A stretch of 64,000 nt of DNA from an uncultured Porphyromonadaceae bacterium (GCA_900545915.1 URAV01000012.1:1-64000); one strand, 5' to 3'. Positions 43,380-54,000 are shown, counted from the first letter of the stretch. The notes: a model not told the origin generated them from the sequence alone. Numbers and translations are program-made.

Positions 43380-44933
43380 ATGATCAAAGAATTAAAAATA
43401 AGAGTAATACCTAAACAGGCTTCATCGGAATATAATATAACACAAGCCGTATCACAGGAATACGCCATCGATTTATCTTCGATTAAAGCGATCCGAGTAT
43501 TGAAACGCTCGATAGATGCCCGCCAAAGACAGGTTATGATCAACATGCAATTAAAAGTATATATTAATGAAATACCTACTGACAATGAATATATACATAC
43601 TTACTATGGCAATGTATCGGACAAGTCTCCTGTCATTATTGTAGGAGCAGGTCCTGCAGGTTTGTTCGCGGCTTTACGCCTGATCGAACTCGGACGCCGC
43701 CCCATTATCATAGAACGAGGAAAAAATGTTCATGAACGACGTAAAGATATTGCCCGTATAAGCCGAGAACAAGTCGTAAACAGCGAATCGAATTACAGTT
43801 TCGGAGAAGGAGGAGCTGGAGCTTTTTCAGATGGGAAACTATATACTCGAAGCAAAAAAAGGGGATCGGTAGATCGCATTTTAAATATTTTCTGTCAACA
43901 TGGCGCAAATATATCTATTTTAGCAGATGCTCACCCTCATATAGGTACAGATAAATTACCAATCGTTATCGAAAATATCCGGAAGCAAATAGAAAAATCG
44001 GGCGGTGAGATACATTTCGAAACCCGAATGGACAAGCTTTTAATAAAAAACGATGAAATTATCGGTATAGTAACCCAAAACGGAAAAGAGTTTCATGCTC
44101 CCGTTATTCTGGCAACCGGACATTCTGCTAGAGATGTATATTATCATTTATACGAATCAGGGATAGAACTGGAAAGCAAAGGCTTCGCCGTAGGTGTACG
44201 TCTGGAACATCCGCAACATCTGATAGATCAATTGCAGTACCACAATCCTAAAGGTAGAGGAGAATATCTTCCGGCAGCTGAATACAATTTCGTAGCTCAA
44301 GTAAACGGACGTGGTGTTTATTCATTCTGCATGTGTCCGGGAGGTTTTGTCGTTCCGGCAGCCAGCGGACCTAATCAAATCGTTGTAAACGGAATGTCTC
44401 CTTCAAATCGAGGATCAGTATGGGCTAATTCGGGGATGGTTGTAGAAATAAGACCGGAAGATATCGATCAATATTCCCAGTACGGAGTATTGTCAGGAAT
44501 AAAATTTCAGGAAGAACTTGAATATCAGTGCTATGTGAATGGGAATTGTAAACAAACAGCCCCAGCCCAACGAATGACAGATTTCGTCAATAAAAAAGTA
44601 TCGTTCGATCTGCCTAAATCGTCATATACACCGGGAGTTATCTCCTCTCCTCTCCACTTTTGGATGCCGGAATTCATTACTTCACGTCTTAGAGAAGGAT
44701 TTTCTTATTTCGGCAAAATATCGAAAGGCTTTCTTACAAGAGAAGCACTAATGATCGGAGTAGAAACAAGGACATCCTCTCCGGTAAGAATTCCTCGATA
44801 TAAAGAAAACATGCAACACGTTCGCATTAAGGGGTTATATCCTTGCGGTGAAGGCGCTGGATACGCAGGTGGTATTGTTTCGGCAGCAATCGATGGTGAA
44901 CGCTGCGCCGAAGCAGCAGCACAATATATGTAA
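43380..44933 (+). CDS. NAD(P)/FAD-dependent oxidoreductase (uncharacterised dehydrogenase family)
   Basis: A 517-residue flavoprotein of the family annotated as NAD(FAD)-utilising dehydrogenase. The first 75 residues form a small alpha/beta domain. The dinucleotide-binding motif GAGPAGL lies at 89-95, followed by RRPIIIERGKNVHERRKD and the conserved NSESNYSFGEGGAGAFSDGK segment. A C-terminal GEGAGYAGGIVSAAIDG closes the FAD site. The reaction is unknown. It lies in a tight row with radA (11 bases) and cstA (23 bases). Confidence 0.88.
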   Translation: MIKELKIRVIPKQASSEYNITQAVSQEYAIDLSSIKAIRVLKRSIDARQRQVMINMQLKVYINEIPTDNEYIHTYYGNVSDKSPVIIVGAGPAGLFAALRLIELGRRPIIIERGKNVHERRKDIARISREQVVNSESNYSFGEGGAGAFSDGKLYTRSKKRGSVDRILNIFCQHGANISILADAHPHIGTDKLPIVIENIRKQIEKSGGEIHFETRMDKLLIKNDEIIGIVTQNGKEFHAPVILATGHSARDVYYHLYESGIELESKGFAVGVRLEHPQHLIDQLQYHNPKGRGEYLPAAEYNFVAQVNGRGVYSFCMCPGGFVVPAASGPNQIVVNGMSPSNRGSVWANSGMVVEIRPEDIDQYSQYGVLSGIKFQEELEYQCYVNGNCKQTAPAQRMTDFVNKKVSFDLPKSSYTPGVISSPLHFWMPEFITSRLREGFSYFGKISKGFLTREALMIGVETRTSSPVRIPRYKENMQHVRIKGLYPCGEGAGYAGGIVSAAIDGERCAEAAAQYM

Positions 44934-44956
44934 AACTTTTACAAAAACCACATATC

Positions 44957-46411
44957 ATGATCACATTTTGTATCGCTTTATTAGTGCTTATCGGAGGTTA
45001 TTTTATTTACGGAAAATTCATTGAAAGGGTTTTCGGAATCGAACCCGACCGTAAGACTCCGGCAGTCAAGAACCCCGACGGAGTAGATTTTGTACCTCTT
45101 CCCCGTTGGAAAATATTTATGATCCAATTTCTGAACATCGCCGGACTCGGTCCTATTTTCGGAGCTATTATGGGAGCAAAATTCGGAACTTCTTCTTTTT
45201 TATGGATCGTATTCGGTACTATATTCGCCGGAGCGGTACATGATTATCTTTCTGGGATGATTTCTTTACGGCATAATGGAGAGAGCCTTCCGGAAACTAT
45301 CGGACGTTATTTAGGAGTTACCACAAAACAAATTATGCGAGGTTTTACAGTAATTTTAATGATACTGGTCGGCGCTGTTTTTGTTGCAGGTCCGGCAGAA
45401 TTACTCGCAATGTTGACTCCCGAATCTCTGGATTCTACATTCTGGATTTATATCGTATTTATCTATTACATTATCGCTACACTATTCCCGATCGACAAAA
45501 TAATCGGACGGGTATATCCTTTTTTCGCTGCCGCACTGCTCTTTATGGCTATCGGAATACTTGCCGTATTACTCATCCAATTTCCTGCCATACCCGAAAT
45601 CACCGACGGATTACAAAACAAACACCCGAATGCAGCAAATTCCCCAATCTTCCCAATGATGTTCATTAGCATTGCTTGCGGAGCTATTTCAGGATTCCAT
45701 GCAACTCAATCTCCACTAATGGCACGATGTATGACGAATGAGAATCAAGGACGTTCTATATTTTACGGCTCTATGGTTACCGAAGGTATCGTTGCCCTGA
45801 TATGGGCGGCGGCAGCTACTTACTTTTTCAGCCCTGAAGGTCAATCAATATTTGAAGTGGGAGAAAATGCCGATAATATAAATGGAAGTGCCGCCATCAT
45901 CGTACAAAAAATTTCTGAAGGATGGCTGGGAGTTATCGGTGGTTTTTTAGCCATTCTCGGTGTAATCGCCGCACCCATAACGTCAGGAGATACCGCATTC
46001 CGTTCAGCGCGACTTATCATTGCAGATTTTATGAAAATAGAACAAAAGTCGATTACCAAACGATTAATAATCTGTATTCCTTTATTTATACTTGCAATCG
46101 GAATTCTTATCTATAGTCTTGCCGATAAAGACGGTTTTGAAATGATTTGGAGATATTTTGCATGGTGCAACCAAACACTTGCCGTATTCACATTATGGGC
46201 TATTACTGTATATCTCGCACAAAAAAAGAAATTATATTGGGTCACTCTTATCCCAGCCCTTTTTATGACAACAGTTACAATTACCTATATTCTGTATGAC
46301 CCTATCGGAATCAACCTTCCGTATAATTTATCTGTGAGCATCGGAATCGCTATGGCAATTATTTTCGGAATCTATTTCTTTCACAGACTACCAAAACTGA
46401 AAAACGCATAA
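44957..46411 (+). CDS. cstA: Carbon starvation protein A family transporter
   Basis: A 484-residue inner-membrane transporter with about 12-13 helices. Family landmarks are the N-terminal FIERVFGIEPDRKTPA, NIAGLGPIFGAIMGAKFG, AVHDYLSGMISLRHNGESLP, the loop ACGAISGFHATQSPLMARC and APITSGDTAFRSARL. CstA proteins are linked to peptide or pyruvate uptake during carbon limitation. It is shorter than E. coli CstA (about 700 residues), as is usual for the Bacteroidota form. It is last in the radA row and is followed by a bidirectional terminator. Confidence 0.93.
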   Translation: MITFCIALLVLIGGYFIYGKFIERVFGIEPDRKTPAVKNPDGVDFVPLPRWKIFMIQFLNIAGLGPIFGAIMGAKFGTSSFLWIVFGTIFAGAVHDYLSGMISLRHNGESLPETIGRYLGVTTKQIMRGFTVILMILVGAVFVAGPAELLAMLTPESLDSTFWIYIVFIYYIIATLFPIDKIIGRVYPFFAAALLFMAIGILAVLLIQFPAIPEITDGLQNKHPNAANSPIFPMMFISIACGAISGFHATQSPLMARCMTNENQGRSIFYGSMVTEGIVALIWAAAATYFFSPEGQSIFEVGENADNINGSAAIIVQKISEGWLGVIGGFLAILGVIAAPITSGDTAFRSARLIIADFMKIEQKSITKRLIICIPLFILAIGILIYSLADKDGFEMIWRYFAWCNQTLAVFTLWAITVYLAQKKKLYWVTLIPALFMTTVTITYILYDPIGINLPYNLSVSIGIAMAIIFGIYFFHRLPKLKNA

Positions 46412-46445
46412 TAAACAGGCGACATAATTTATTGTAAACTTCATA

Positions 46446-46481
46446 TAAAAGCCTGTCCGACTTTTTTATCAGACAGGCTTT
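46446..46481. terminator. Bidirectional terminator cstA / GH3
   Basis: A perfect 11-bp stem, AAAAGCCTGTC (46446-46456) with GACAGGCTTTT (46471-46481), lies between convergent genes. A/T-rich flanks on both sides suit termination in both directions. Its arms carry the same GCCTGTC motif as the palindromes elsewhere in the window. Confidence 0.8.
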
Positions 46482-46507
46482 TAAAATTTTTGTTTAACCA
46501 CTAACCG

Positions 46508-49180
46508 TTATTTAACAGTTACTTCCTCTTTCAGTTCGACCATAGCAGAAGAAGGACCTACGGATATTTCGAACAATCCGGGTTCTACAACTCGCTGCAT
46601 ATCGGCATTGATCAATGAAAAATGTTCGGGAGTTAAAATAATCTCTACGGTTTTCTTTTCTCCCGGAGCTAATTCTACACGAGAAAATCCTTTTAAAGCT
46701 TTTCCGGAAAGCGACACACTACTAATCTTATCGGTCAAATACAACTGGCATATTTCTGTACCTCGTACTTTACCTGTATTCTCAACAGTAAAAGAAACAG
46801 TAAGATTCTCATCCTTGTTTATTTCTTCAGCAGACAACCGCATATCTCCATACTTAAATGTCGTATAACTAAGTCCATGACCAAATGCGTATAACGGAGT
46901 CGTATTTCCATCTACGTACCAATGTTTGAAAGAACGTTTTTTCAGATAAGTAACCGGTAACTGTCCCTGTGAACGAGGAACACTGACAGTCAATTTACCC
47001 GAAGGATTGATATCTCCGAAAAGAGCCTCCACAACGGCTTTTCCACCAAACTCTCCCGGATACCAAGCATCTAATATAGCATCGGAATATTCATCTACCG
47101 GAGTCATTACGAACGGACGACCATGCATCAATACCGTAGCTGCCGGACATCCGGATGCACGCACAGCTTGCAACAGCTTGACATCTCGTTCATTCATATT
47201 CAAATTCTGCCGGTCTTTCCCCTCTCCGACAAGATTCATCGATTCTCCTACAACGACAATGGTAATATCCGACGTGCGTGCCGAAGCAAGAACACGATTA
47301 CATAAAGCATCGGCAGACATCGCACTACCGACAAGCCTCCATTCGATAGAAGTCCATGCATTATCATCGATTTCTGCATATTCCACCTGTATCGGAAGTA
47401 TCTGTCCGGCTTGTAAACGAATACGATATGTACCATTATTTTTACCATTATCCCACTGATCGACGACCAGCTTTCCGCCTAAATACAATTTGCTCCAATT
47501 ATCTGCAGACATTTTGAACTCATACTCTCCGGTTACAGGCGCTTTTATCACCCCTTTCCAACGAGCTGAAAACATATCTCTGTTCACACCCGGAACCGGA
47601 CTTAAATTATGCCAATAATGCGAAATCTCAGGGTCTACACTCTTATATGCCGGAGTTCCTTTCAGGTCTATTCCATTAAAAAACTCGACATAAACTCCAT
47701 TCTTACCGCCGGCTTCCGTATATAGGACCGAATTAGGAATAGATTTGAAAGAATCCTCTATCTGACTTTCTATAAAATCGATACGGACATCGTTACCGAA
47801 TTTATCTTTTAACGCCTCATATACTGTAATCCCTCTTGCCTGAGCCGGAGAATAACCGCCCAACAACGACTGATTTGCCAGTTCTCCCACAAGAGTAATA
47901 CGTTTGATGTTCTGTTTAAACGGCAATGTGTTTTTTGCATTCTTCAGCAAAATCAACGATTCTCGAGCAGCTCTCAAAGCCAAAGCCTTATGTTCCGCAT
48001 TATCTTCGGCTAGAGTAGCCAGAGAGTCAGCCGTATAAGGGTTCTCGAATAATCCCAAACGGAATTTCAGTCTTAATACATCGGCAACCCTACTATCGAG
48101 AACTGCTTCATCCAACGTTCCGTTTTTAACTGCTTCGACAACAGCTTTTTGAAAATCATCATAAGGGAAATCGTAAAACTGCATATTCAATCCTGCTTTA
48201 AGAGATTTAACAACAGCATCTTCAGTATCCACAGCCGTATGATGATCGTTTACCTGTCTTCTTATAGCTCCTAAATCCGATACTACAATACCGTCAAAAC
48301 CCCACTCTTCACGTAAGATTTTAGACAACAGCCATTCATTCGCAACGCAAGGAATTCCGTCAATATCATGATAAGCGGCCATTACTCCTTGAGCATGTCC
48401 CTCTTTCACCGCTTTTTCGAAAGTATATAAATGGAATGAACGGGCTTCTCGTTCGCCGATATTAACCGATGAGGCATTTGTCCCCGATTCCGGAATACCA
48501 TGAATACCGAAATGTTTAGGCTCTGATGCCACAGTATTATTATCTTTCAAATCATTGCCTTGCATACCTTTTACAAGATTAACCCCTAATCGAGAAGTCA
48601 AATACGGATCTTCGCCGAAAGTTTCCTCAACACGTCCCCATCTTATTTCGTGAGCAAGATCCAAATTCGGACCCAATATGAAATGCACGCCATGAGCACG
48701 GGCTTCTGTAGCAATGACCCTCCCTATCGAATAGAGCATGGTCGTGTCCCAACTTGAAGAATTACCGATAGGAATAGGGAAAGCTGTACCCTTTACACCT
48801 TGATAGCCGTGCAACCCTTCTTCTATAAAAAGCAAAGGAATACCCAAACGCGAGTTTTCCACCGCATGTTTTTGTATAAGATTAGCTACTGCAGCATGAG
48901 CAGGATATAAATCATGAACAGCTCCTATACACATGCTATCTACAAAATGCTTCAACTGTTCATCGGATAAAGTGTTTTCGTCTATGACAATTTCTTTTGC
49001 CGACAACATATCAAGCTGAGCAGCCTTCTCTTCGACTGTCATACGTCCTAATAAATCTTGTACGCGAGTTTCGACAGGTAGTGACGAATCCTTGTAATCT
49101 ACTTTATTGCTACAAGCGACAAAAGCCGATACAAAAGCGCATAGCAATACGCTCCGGGTAATTTTTTTTCTCTCTCTCAT
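46508..49180 (-). CDS. Glycoside hydrolase family 3 beta-glucosidase with PA14 domain
   Basis: An 890-residue lipoprotein (lipobox FVAC, C23) of the periplasm or surface. The GH3 N-terminal barrel contains GRVEETFGEDPYL, the KHFGIHG lysine-histidine pair at 222-228 and the nucleophile D302 in IVVSDLGAI. A PA14 sugar-binding domain is inserted in the second domain at about 490-620 (VYVEFFNGIDLKG, SADNWSKLYLGGKLV), and a fibronectin III-like domain ends the protein. This architecture is typical of Bacteroidota beta-glucosidases and xylosidases; the exact substrate is open. No SusC/SusD neighbours. Confidence 0.94.
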   Translation of the reverse strand: MRERKKITRSVLLCAFVSAFVACSNKVDYKDSSLPVETRVQDLLGRMTVEEKAAQLDMLSAKEIVIDENTLSDEQLKHFVDSMCIGAVHDLYPAHAAVANLIQKHAVENSRLGIPLLFIEEGLHGYQGVKGTAFPIPIGNSSSWDTTMLYSIGRVIATEARAHGVHFILGPNLDLAHEIRWGRVEETFGEDPYLTSRLGVNLVKGMQGNDLKDNNTVASEPKHFGIHGIPESGTNASSVNIGEREARSFHLYTFEKAVKEGHAQGVMAAYHDIDGIPCVANEWLLSKILREEWGFDGIVVSDLGAIRRQVNDHHTAVDTEDAVVKSLKAGLNMQFYDFPYDDFQKAVVEAVKNGTLDEAVLDSRVADVLRLKFRLGLFENPYTADSLATLAEDNAEHKALALRAARESLILLKNAKNTLPFKQNIKRITLVGELANQSLLGGYSPAQARGITVYEALKDKFGNDVRIDFIESQIEDSFKSIPNSVLYTEAGGKNGVYVEFFNGIDLKGTPAYKSVDPEISHYWHNLSPVPGVNRDMFSARWKGVIKAPVTGEYEFKMSADNWSKLYLGGKLVVDQWDNGKNNGTYRIRLQAGQILPIQVEYAEIDDNAWTSIEWRLVGSAMSADALCNRVLASARTSDITIVVVGESMNLVGEGKDRQNLNMNERDVKLLQAVRASGCPAATVLMHGRPFVMTPVDEYSDAILDAWYPGEFGGKAVVEALFGDINPSGKLTVSVPRSQGQLPVTYLKKRSFKHWYVDGNTTPLYAFGHGLSYTTFKYGDMRLSAEEINKDENLTVSFTVENTGKVRGTEICQLYLTDKISSVSLSGKALKGFSRVELAPGEKKTVEIILTPEHFSLINADMQRVVEPGLFEISVGPSSAMVELKEEVTVK

Positions 49181-49451
49181 TTCTTTTCATTTATATATTA
49201 AAAGTTTCCTGATTAAAAACGGATTTGGCTTAATCCGGTTATCGGCTTATTCCCCCTTACGACCAATAAATATATTGTTATCTCATCATACAAGAAAAGA
49301 TTCATGGATTATCTTCTCCTCAATATACCGACACCCTGCGGCAATTTATATAAAATACTCCAAACAATCAAAATATAAACAAAAGTATTTTCAAAAAACC
49401 GAAAAGACCGTTCGATTTTTATGTAAATACTTCTCCAATGTTGTACCTTAT

Positions 49452-49877
49452 TTAATCAAGCAAATAGCCATCGGTAAACGTTACCTTATAACCATCCAAA
49501 ATGCCGGAAAGATAATTTCCGCTAACTATAATATCATCGAAATAACTGTAACCATCGGAAAATTCCATATCAATAGAATGTCCGTAAATACTCCAGTCCC
49601 AATAAAAATATTCAGAAAACGTATCTAAAAGATCTCCTGTATATATATTATAATAATCGTATCGTATTATTCCTCCTCCGTCCAAATAAAAAGACAGCTC
49701 TCTACGACATTCAGTATAATCGTTTTCATCATAAAAATCTACCCAGACCCTATTACATAACATCTCAGCAGTATCCTGATCTTTTCCGAAACTGATTTCT
49801 TCACACGAAAAGAATACTGTACAGAAAATAAACAGAACAATCGTAACAATACCCGACTTATTTACCCAATTGCACAT
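49452..49877 (-). CDS. Small lipoprotein of unknown function
   Basis: A 141-residue lipoprotein beginning MCNWVNKSG with lipobox VFFSC (C25). The mature part is acidic and aromatic (WVDFYDENDYTECRREL, YYNIYTGDLL, YFYWDWSIYG) and looks like a small all-beta fold of the lipocalin-like kind often seen in Bacteroidota, but no family is recognised. The start at 49877 is chosen because it opens a lipoprotein signal; a longer frame from 50006 adds 43 residues with no signal-like logic and would overlap the ileS promoter region. Confidence 0.6.
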   Translation of the reverse strand: MCNWVNKSGIVTIVLFIFCTVFFSCEEISFGKDQDTAEMLCNRVWVDFYDENDYTECRRELSFYLDGGGIIRYDYYNIYTGDLLDTFSEYFYWDWSIYGHSIDMEFSDGYSYFDDIIVSGNYLSGILDGYKVTFTDGYLLD

Positions 49878-50059
49878 TTCTCTGTCGTTAATTATACAAA
49901 ACATACAAATATAGCGAAATATCCCGCTTTTGACAGAAAAACCGATAAAACAATAATAAAATAATATCTGCATACATTTTATCATTACAATAAAGCTGTT
50001 TTTCATTGATTTTTCGTACCTTCGGGGCGATTTTTGAAAGCAGTAATATTTTATCAGAT

Positions 50060-53000
50060 ATGAGTAAAAAGTTTACCGAATATTCTCACTTCGATTTATC
50101 CGAGATAAACAAAGAGGTACTGAAAAAATGGGATGAAGAAAATGTATTCCACAAAAGTCTGGAAGTCCGTGAAGGTTGCCCGTCTTTCGTATTTTATGAA
50201 GGACCACCTTCTGCAAACGGAATGCCGGGTATTCATCATGTAATGGCTCGATCGATTAAAGATATCTTTTGCCGTTACAAAACAATGAAAGGGTTTCATG
50301 TAAAACGCAAAGCCGGCTGGGATACTCACGGATTACCTGTAGAATTAGGTGTAGAAAAAGCACTCGGAATCACTAAGGAAGATATAGGGAAGACGATTTC
50401 CGTAGCCGATTATAATGCTGCATGCCGTAAAGACGTGATGAAATATACCCGTGAATGGGAAGACCTTACTCATAAAATGGGATATTGGGTAGATATGAAC
50501 GACCCTTATATCACGTACGATAATCGTTATATCGAAACTCTGTGGTGGTTATTGAAACAACTTTATAATAAAGGACTCCTCTACAAAGGATATACAATTC
50601 AACCTTATTCTCCGGCCGCAGGAACTGGATTAAGTTCACATGAACTAAATCAACCGGGATGTTACAGAGATGTAAAAGACACGACTGTAGTCGCCCAGTT
50701 TAAAATGAAGAACCCGAAACCGGAAATGGCAGAATGGGGAACTCCTTATTTTCTTGCATGGACGACGACACCTTGGACACTACCGTCAAATACTGCATTA
50801 TGCGTAGGTCCAAAAATAGAGTATGTTGCCGTACAATCTTATAACCCTTATAGCGGAAAACCCATCACAGTAGTTTTAGCAAAGGCTTTATTGAATACTC
50901 ATTTCAATCCGAAAGCGGCAGACTTAGCTTTAGAAGATTACAAACCCGGAGACAAACTGATTCCCTATAAAGTGATCGCCGAATATAAAGGTCCGGACTT
51001 GGTAGGAATGGAATATGAGCAACTGATCCCATGGGTCAATCCGGGAAAAGGAGCTTTCCGTGTCATTTCGGGAGATTATGTAACAACCGAAGACGGTACA
51101 GGTATCGTGCATATTGCTCCGACCTTCGGTGCTGATGACGCTCAAGTTGCCAAAGCTGCAGGAATACCTCCGTTACAAATGGTCAATAAAAAGGGTGAAT
51201 TGCGTCCAATGGTAGATCTTACCGGAAAGTTCTATTCACTCGATGAGCTGGACGACGCATTTGTAAAAGAATGTGTAAACGTCGATTTATACAAAGAATA
51301 CGCCGGACGTTTCGTAAAAAATGCGTATGACCCGAACCTCACCGATAAAGACGAAACTCTCGACATTTCTATCTGTATGATGATGAAAATCAATAATCAG
51401 GCATTCAAGATAGAAAAACATGTACATAATTATCCGCACTGTTGGCGTACCGACAAACCGGTATTATACTATCCGTTGGACAGTTGGTTTATCAAATCAA
51501 CGGCTTGTAAAGATCAGATGATAGAACTGAACAAGACCATCAACTGGAAACCGGAATCTACCGGAACAGGACGTTTCGGAAAATGGCTGGAAAACTTGAA
51601 TGACTGGAACTTGAGTCGTTCCCGCTACTGGGGTACACCTCTCCCTATTTGGCGTTCGGAAGAGGGAGAAGAAAAATGTATCGGATCGGTAGAAGAATTA
51701 TATAACGAAATAGAAAAATCCATCGCTGCAGGATTCATGAAATCGAATCCATACAAAGAAAAGGGATTTGTACCGGGCGAATATAAAAAAGAAAACTACG
51801 ACAAAATCGATTTACACAGACCATACGTCGATGATATCGTGTTAGTATCGGAAAACGGGAAACCGATGAAACGAGAAAGCGACTTAATCGATGTGTGGTT
51901 CGACTCGGGCGCAATGCCTTATGCTCAAATACATTACCCATTTGAAAACAAAGAGCTGCTCGACAGTCACGAAGTGTACCCGGCAGACTTCATTGCCGAA
52001 GGAGTAGATCAAACACGCGGATGGTTCTTTACCCTCCATGCCATTGCCACAATGGTTTTCGGCAGCGTTGCTTACAAAGCTGTGATCTCAAACGGACTTG
52101 TGCTTGACAAAAACGGGAATAAAATGTCCAAACGGTTAGGCAATGCCGTTGATCCGTTCTCTACGATCGAGAAATACGGTTCAGACCCATTGCGTTGGTA
52201 TATGATCACCAACTCATCGCCATGGGATAATTTAAAATTCGATATAGACGGTATAGAAGAAGTTCGCCGAAAATTTTTCGGGACACTCTACAATACCTAT
52301 TCATTTTTTGCTTTATATGCAAATGTGGACGGATTTACATTCTCCGAACCGGAAATTCCCGTAACAGAACGTCCTGAAATAGACCGCTGGATTATTTCTT
52401 TGTTGAATACTCTCATAAAAGAGGTCGATGAACATTACAATAATTTCGAACCGACCCGTGCAGGACGTGCCATTTCCGACTTCGTTAACGATAATCTAAG
52501 CAACTGGTATGTGCGTCTTAACCGGAAACGGTTTTGGGGAGGAACGATGGATGCAGATAAACTGTCTGCTTATCAGACTCTATACACATGTTTGGAAACT
52601 GTCGCCGCACTCATGGCTCCCATAGCACCGTTCTTTGCAGACCGGTTGTTCAGAGATCTGACATCCGCAACCGGACGCTCTGACAAATCGGTACATCTAT
52701 GCGATTTCCCGACTTTACATCCGGAATATATCGACAAGACCTTAGAAGAACGTATGCAAATAGCTCAGGATATTACTTCTATGGTACTTGCATTGCGAAG
52801 AAAAGTAAATATCAAAGTACGTCAACCTCTAACGGCATTAATGTTGCCCGTTTTAGACGAAAAACAAAAAGAGGAGATCAAATCGGTTAAAGATTTGATA
52901 TTAAATGAAGTAAATGTAAAAGAGCTAAATTTCGTAGATAATACGGCCGGGATACTCATAAAACGGATCAAACCAGATTTTAAAAAGCTCGGACCTCGCT

Positions 53001-53485
53001 ATGGAAAAATCATGAAGCAATTAGCCGCAGCTATCGCATCAATGGAACAGGAAGAAATAGCTCGTTTCGAAACCGAAGGAGAATTTACGTTCGATATCGA
53101 GTCTCAGCAAGCTACGATAGAATTGAATGATGTGGAAATTATTTCTGAAGATATTCCCGGATGGTTAGTTGCCAACGAAGGAAGGTTGACCGTAGCTCTC
53201 GATATTACAGTTACAGAAGAACTTCGTCTTGAAGGAATAGCCCGAGAATTGGTTAACCGAATACAGAACATCAGAAAAGCAAACGGCTTTGACATTACAG
53301 ATAAAATAACTGTAAGACTGACCAGTCATTCCGAAACAGATTCTGCAATAAACAAATATAAAGATTACATAGCAAAACAAGTGCTTGCAGACTCGATAGA
53401 AATAGTAAATGCCATATCCGATGAAAATTATACAGATTTGGATTTCGATTCATTCAAATTACAAGTATCTGTAACAAAAGCATAA
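50060..53485 (+). CDS. ileS: Isoleucyl-tRNA synthetase
   Basis: Charges tRNA-Ile. The 1141-residue class I synthetase has the HIGH-type motif in PSANGMPGIHHVMARS, the CP1 editing domain with WTTTPWTLPSNTALCVG, the WFDSGAMPYAQ segment and the KMSKR loop as GNKMSKRLGN. The C-terminal anticodon-binding region follows (NWYVRLNRKRFWGG). Length and the lack of a zinc finger at the end fit the longer Bacteroidota/eukaryote-like form. The start at 50060 (MSKKFTEYSHFDL) is typical; a frame from 50006 would add 18 unrelated residues. A -7-like TACCTTCG lies at 50017-50024. It precedes the traR-lspA group as in many Bacteroidales. Confidence 0.97.
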   Translation: MSKKFTEYSHFDLSEINKEVLKKWDEENVFHKSLEVREGCPSFVFYEGPPSANGMPGIHHVMARSIKDIFCRYKTMKGFHVKRKAGWDTHGLPVELGVEKALGITKEDIGKTISVADYNAACRKDVMKYTREWEDLTHKMGYWVDMNDPYITYDNRYIETLWWLLKQLYNKGLLYKGYTIQPYSPAAGTGLSSHELNQPGCYRDVKDTTVVAQFKMKNPKPEMAEWGTPYFLAWTTTPWTLPSNTALCVGPKIEYVAVQSYNPYSGKPITVVLAKALLNTHFNPKAADLALEDYKPGDKLIPYKVIAEYKGPDLVGMEYEQLIPWVNPGKGAFRVISGDYVTTEDGTGIVHIAPTFGADDAQVAKAAGIPPLQMVNKKGELRPMVDLTGKFYSLDELDDAFVKECVNVDLYKEYAGRFVKNAYDPNLTDKDETLDISICMMMKINNQAFKIEKHVHNYPHCWRTDKPVLYYPLDSWFIKSTACKDQMIELNKTINWKPESTGTGRFGKWLENLNDWNLSRSRYWGTPLPIWRSEEGEEKCIGSVEELYNEIEKSIAAGFMKSNPYKEKGFVPGEYKKENYDKIDLHRPYVDDIVLVSENGKPMKRESDLIDVWFDSGAMPYAQIHYPFENKELLDSHEVYPADFIAEGVDQTRGWFFTLHAIATMVFGSVAYKAVISNGLVLDKNGNKMSKRLGNAVDPFSTIEKYGSDPLRWYMITNSSPWDNLKFDIDGIEEVRRKFFGTLYNTYSFFALYANVDGFTFSEPEIPVTERPEIDRWIISLLNTLIKEVDEHYNNFEPTRAGRAISDFVNDNLSNWYVRLNRKRFWGGTMDADKLSAYQTLYTCLETVAALMAPIAPFFADRLFRDLTSATGRSDKSVHLCDFPTLHPEYIDKTLEERMQIAQDITSMVLALRRKVNIKVRQPLTALMLPVLDEKQKEEIKSVKDLILNEVNVKELNFVDNTAGILIKRIKPDFKKLGPRYGKIMKQLAAAIASMEQEEIARFETEGEFTFDIESQQATIELNDVEIISEDIPGWLVANEGRLTVALDITVTEELRLEGIARELVNRIQNIRKANGFDITDKITVRLTSHSETDSAINKYKDYIAKQVLADSIEIVNAISDENYTDLDFDSFKLQVSVTKA

Positions 53486-53495
53486 ATTCGGTATT

Positions 53496-53527
53496 ATTAC
53501 CCCAGTAATTTTGTATATTGGGGTAAT
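53496..53527 (+). terminator. ileS terminator
   Basis: A perfect 9-bp stem, ATTACCCCA (53496-53504) with TGGGGTAAT (53519-53527), 11 bases after the ileS stop and followed by TTCCTTATTTTC. The -33 box of the next promoter lies inside its loop. Confidence 0.7.
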
Positions 53528-53540
53528 TTCCTTATTTTCG
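53510..53540 (+). promoter_or_regulatory. Promoter of the TraR/DksA-like gene
   Basis: TTTG (53510-53513), 19 bases, TATTTTCG (53533-53540); the -7 box has one mismatch to TAnnTTTG. It overlaps the ileS terminator hairpin, so the two units are packed very tightly. Confidence 0.5.
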
Positions 53541-53622
53541 CATCATATTGCAAACTATATAACATTTACTATGTTATGTAGTAAATAAGAAAAAAGGTTA
53601 TTCACTTAAAAACCGTAAACCT

Positions 53623-54000
53623 ATGAGTACAAAAACACGATATTCAGATGCAGAATTAGAAGAATTCCGCGCGATCATACAAGAAAAGCTCGACAAGGCT
53701 TACCGGGATTATGATCTGCTGAAGTCGGCGGTAATGAATGCTGACGGTAATGACACAACCGATACATCTCCTACATTCAAAGTATTGGAAGAGGGAGCTA
53801 CGACATTATCGAAAGAAGAAGCCGGCCAGTTAGCTCAACGACAGATGAAGTTTATACAACATCTGCAAGCTGCCATGGTAAGAATCGAAAATAAGACATA
53901 CGGGATTTGCCGGGAAACCGGGGAATTGATTCCCAAAGAAAGATTACGGGCTGTCCCTCACGCTACACTCAGTATCAATGCCAAAAAAGACCAGAAATAA
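53623..54000 (+). CDS. TraR/DksA family zinc-finger-like protein
   Basis: A 125-residue coiled-coil protein of the DksA/TraR family, which binds RNA polymerase in the secondary channel. The N-terminal helical hairpin (YSDAELEEFRAIIQEKLDKA, TLSKEEAGQLAQRQ) is followed by the C-terminal region YGICRETGELIPKERLRAVP. Only one cysteine of the usual four-cysteine finger remains (C102 or nearby in YGIC), which is common in Bacteroidota members. It lies between ileS and lspA, a conserved neighbourhood. A link to the stringent response is by family analogy only. Confidence 0.9.
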   Translation: MSTKTRYSDAELEEFRAIIQEKLDKAYRDYDLLKSAVMNADGNDTTDTSPTFKVLEEGATTLSKEEAGQLAQRQMKFIQHLQAAMVRIENKTYGICRETGELIPKERLRAVPHATLSINAKKDQK

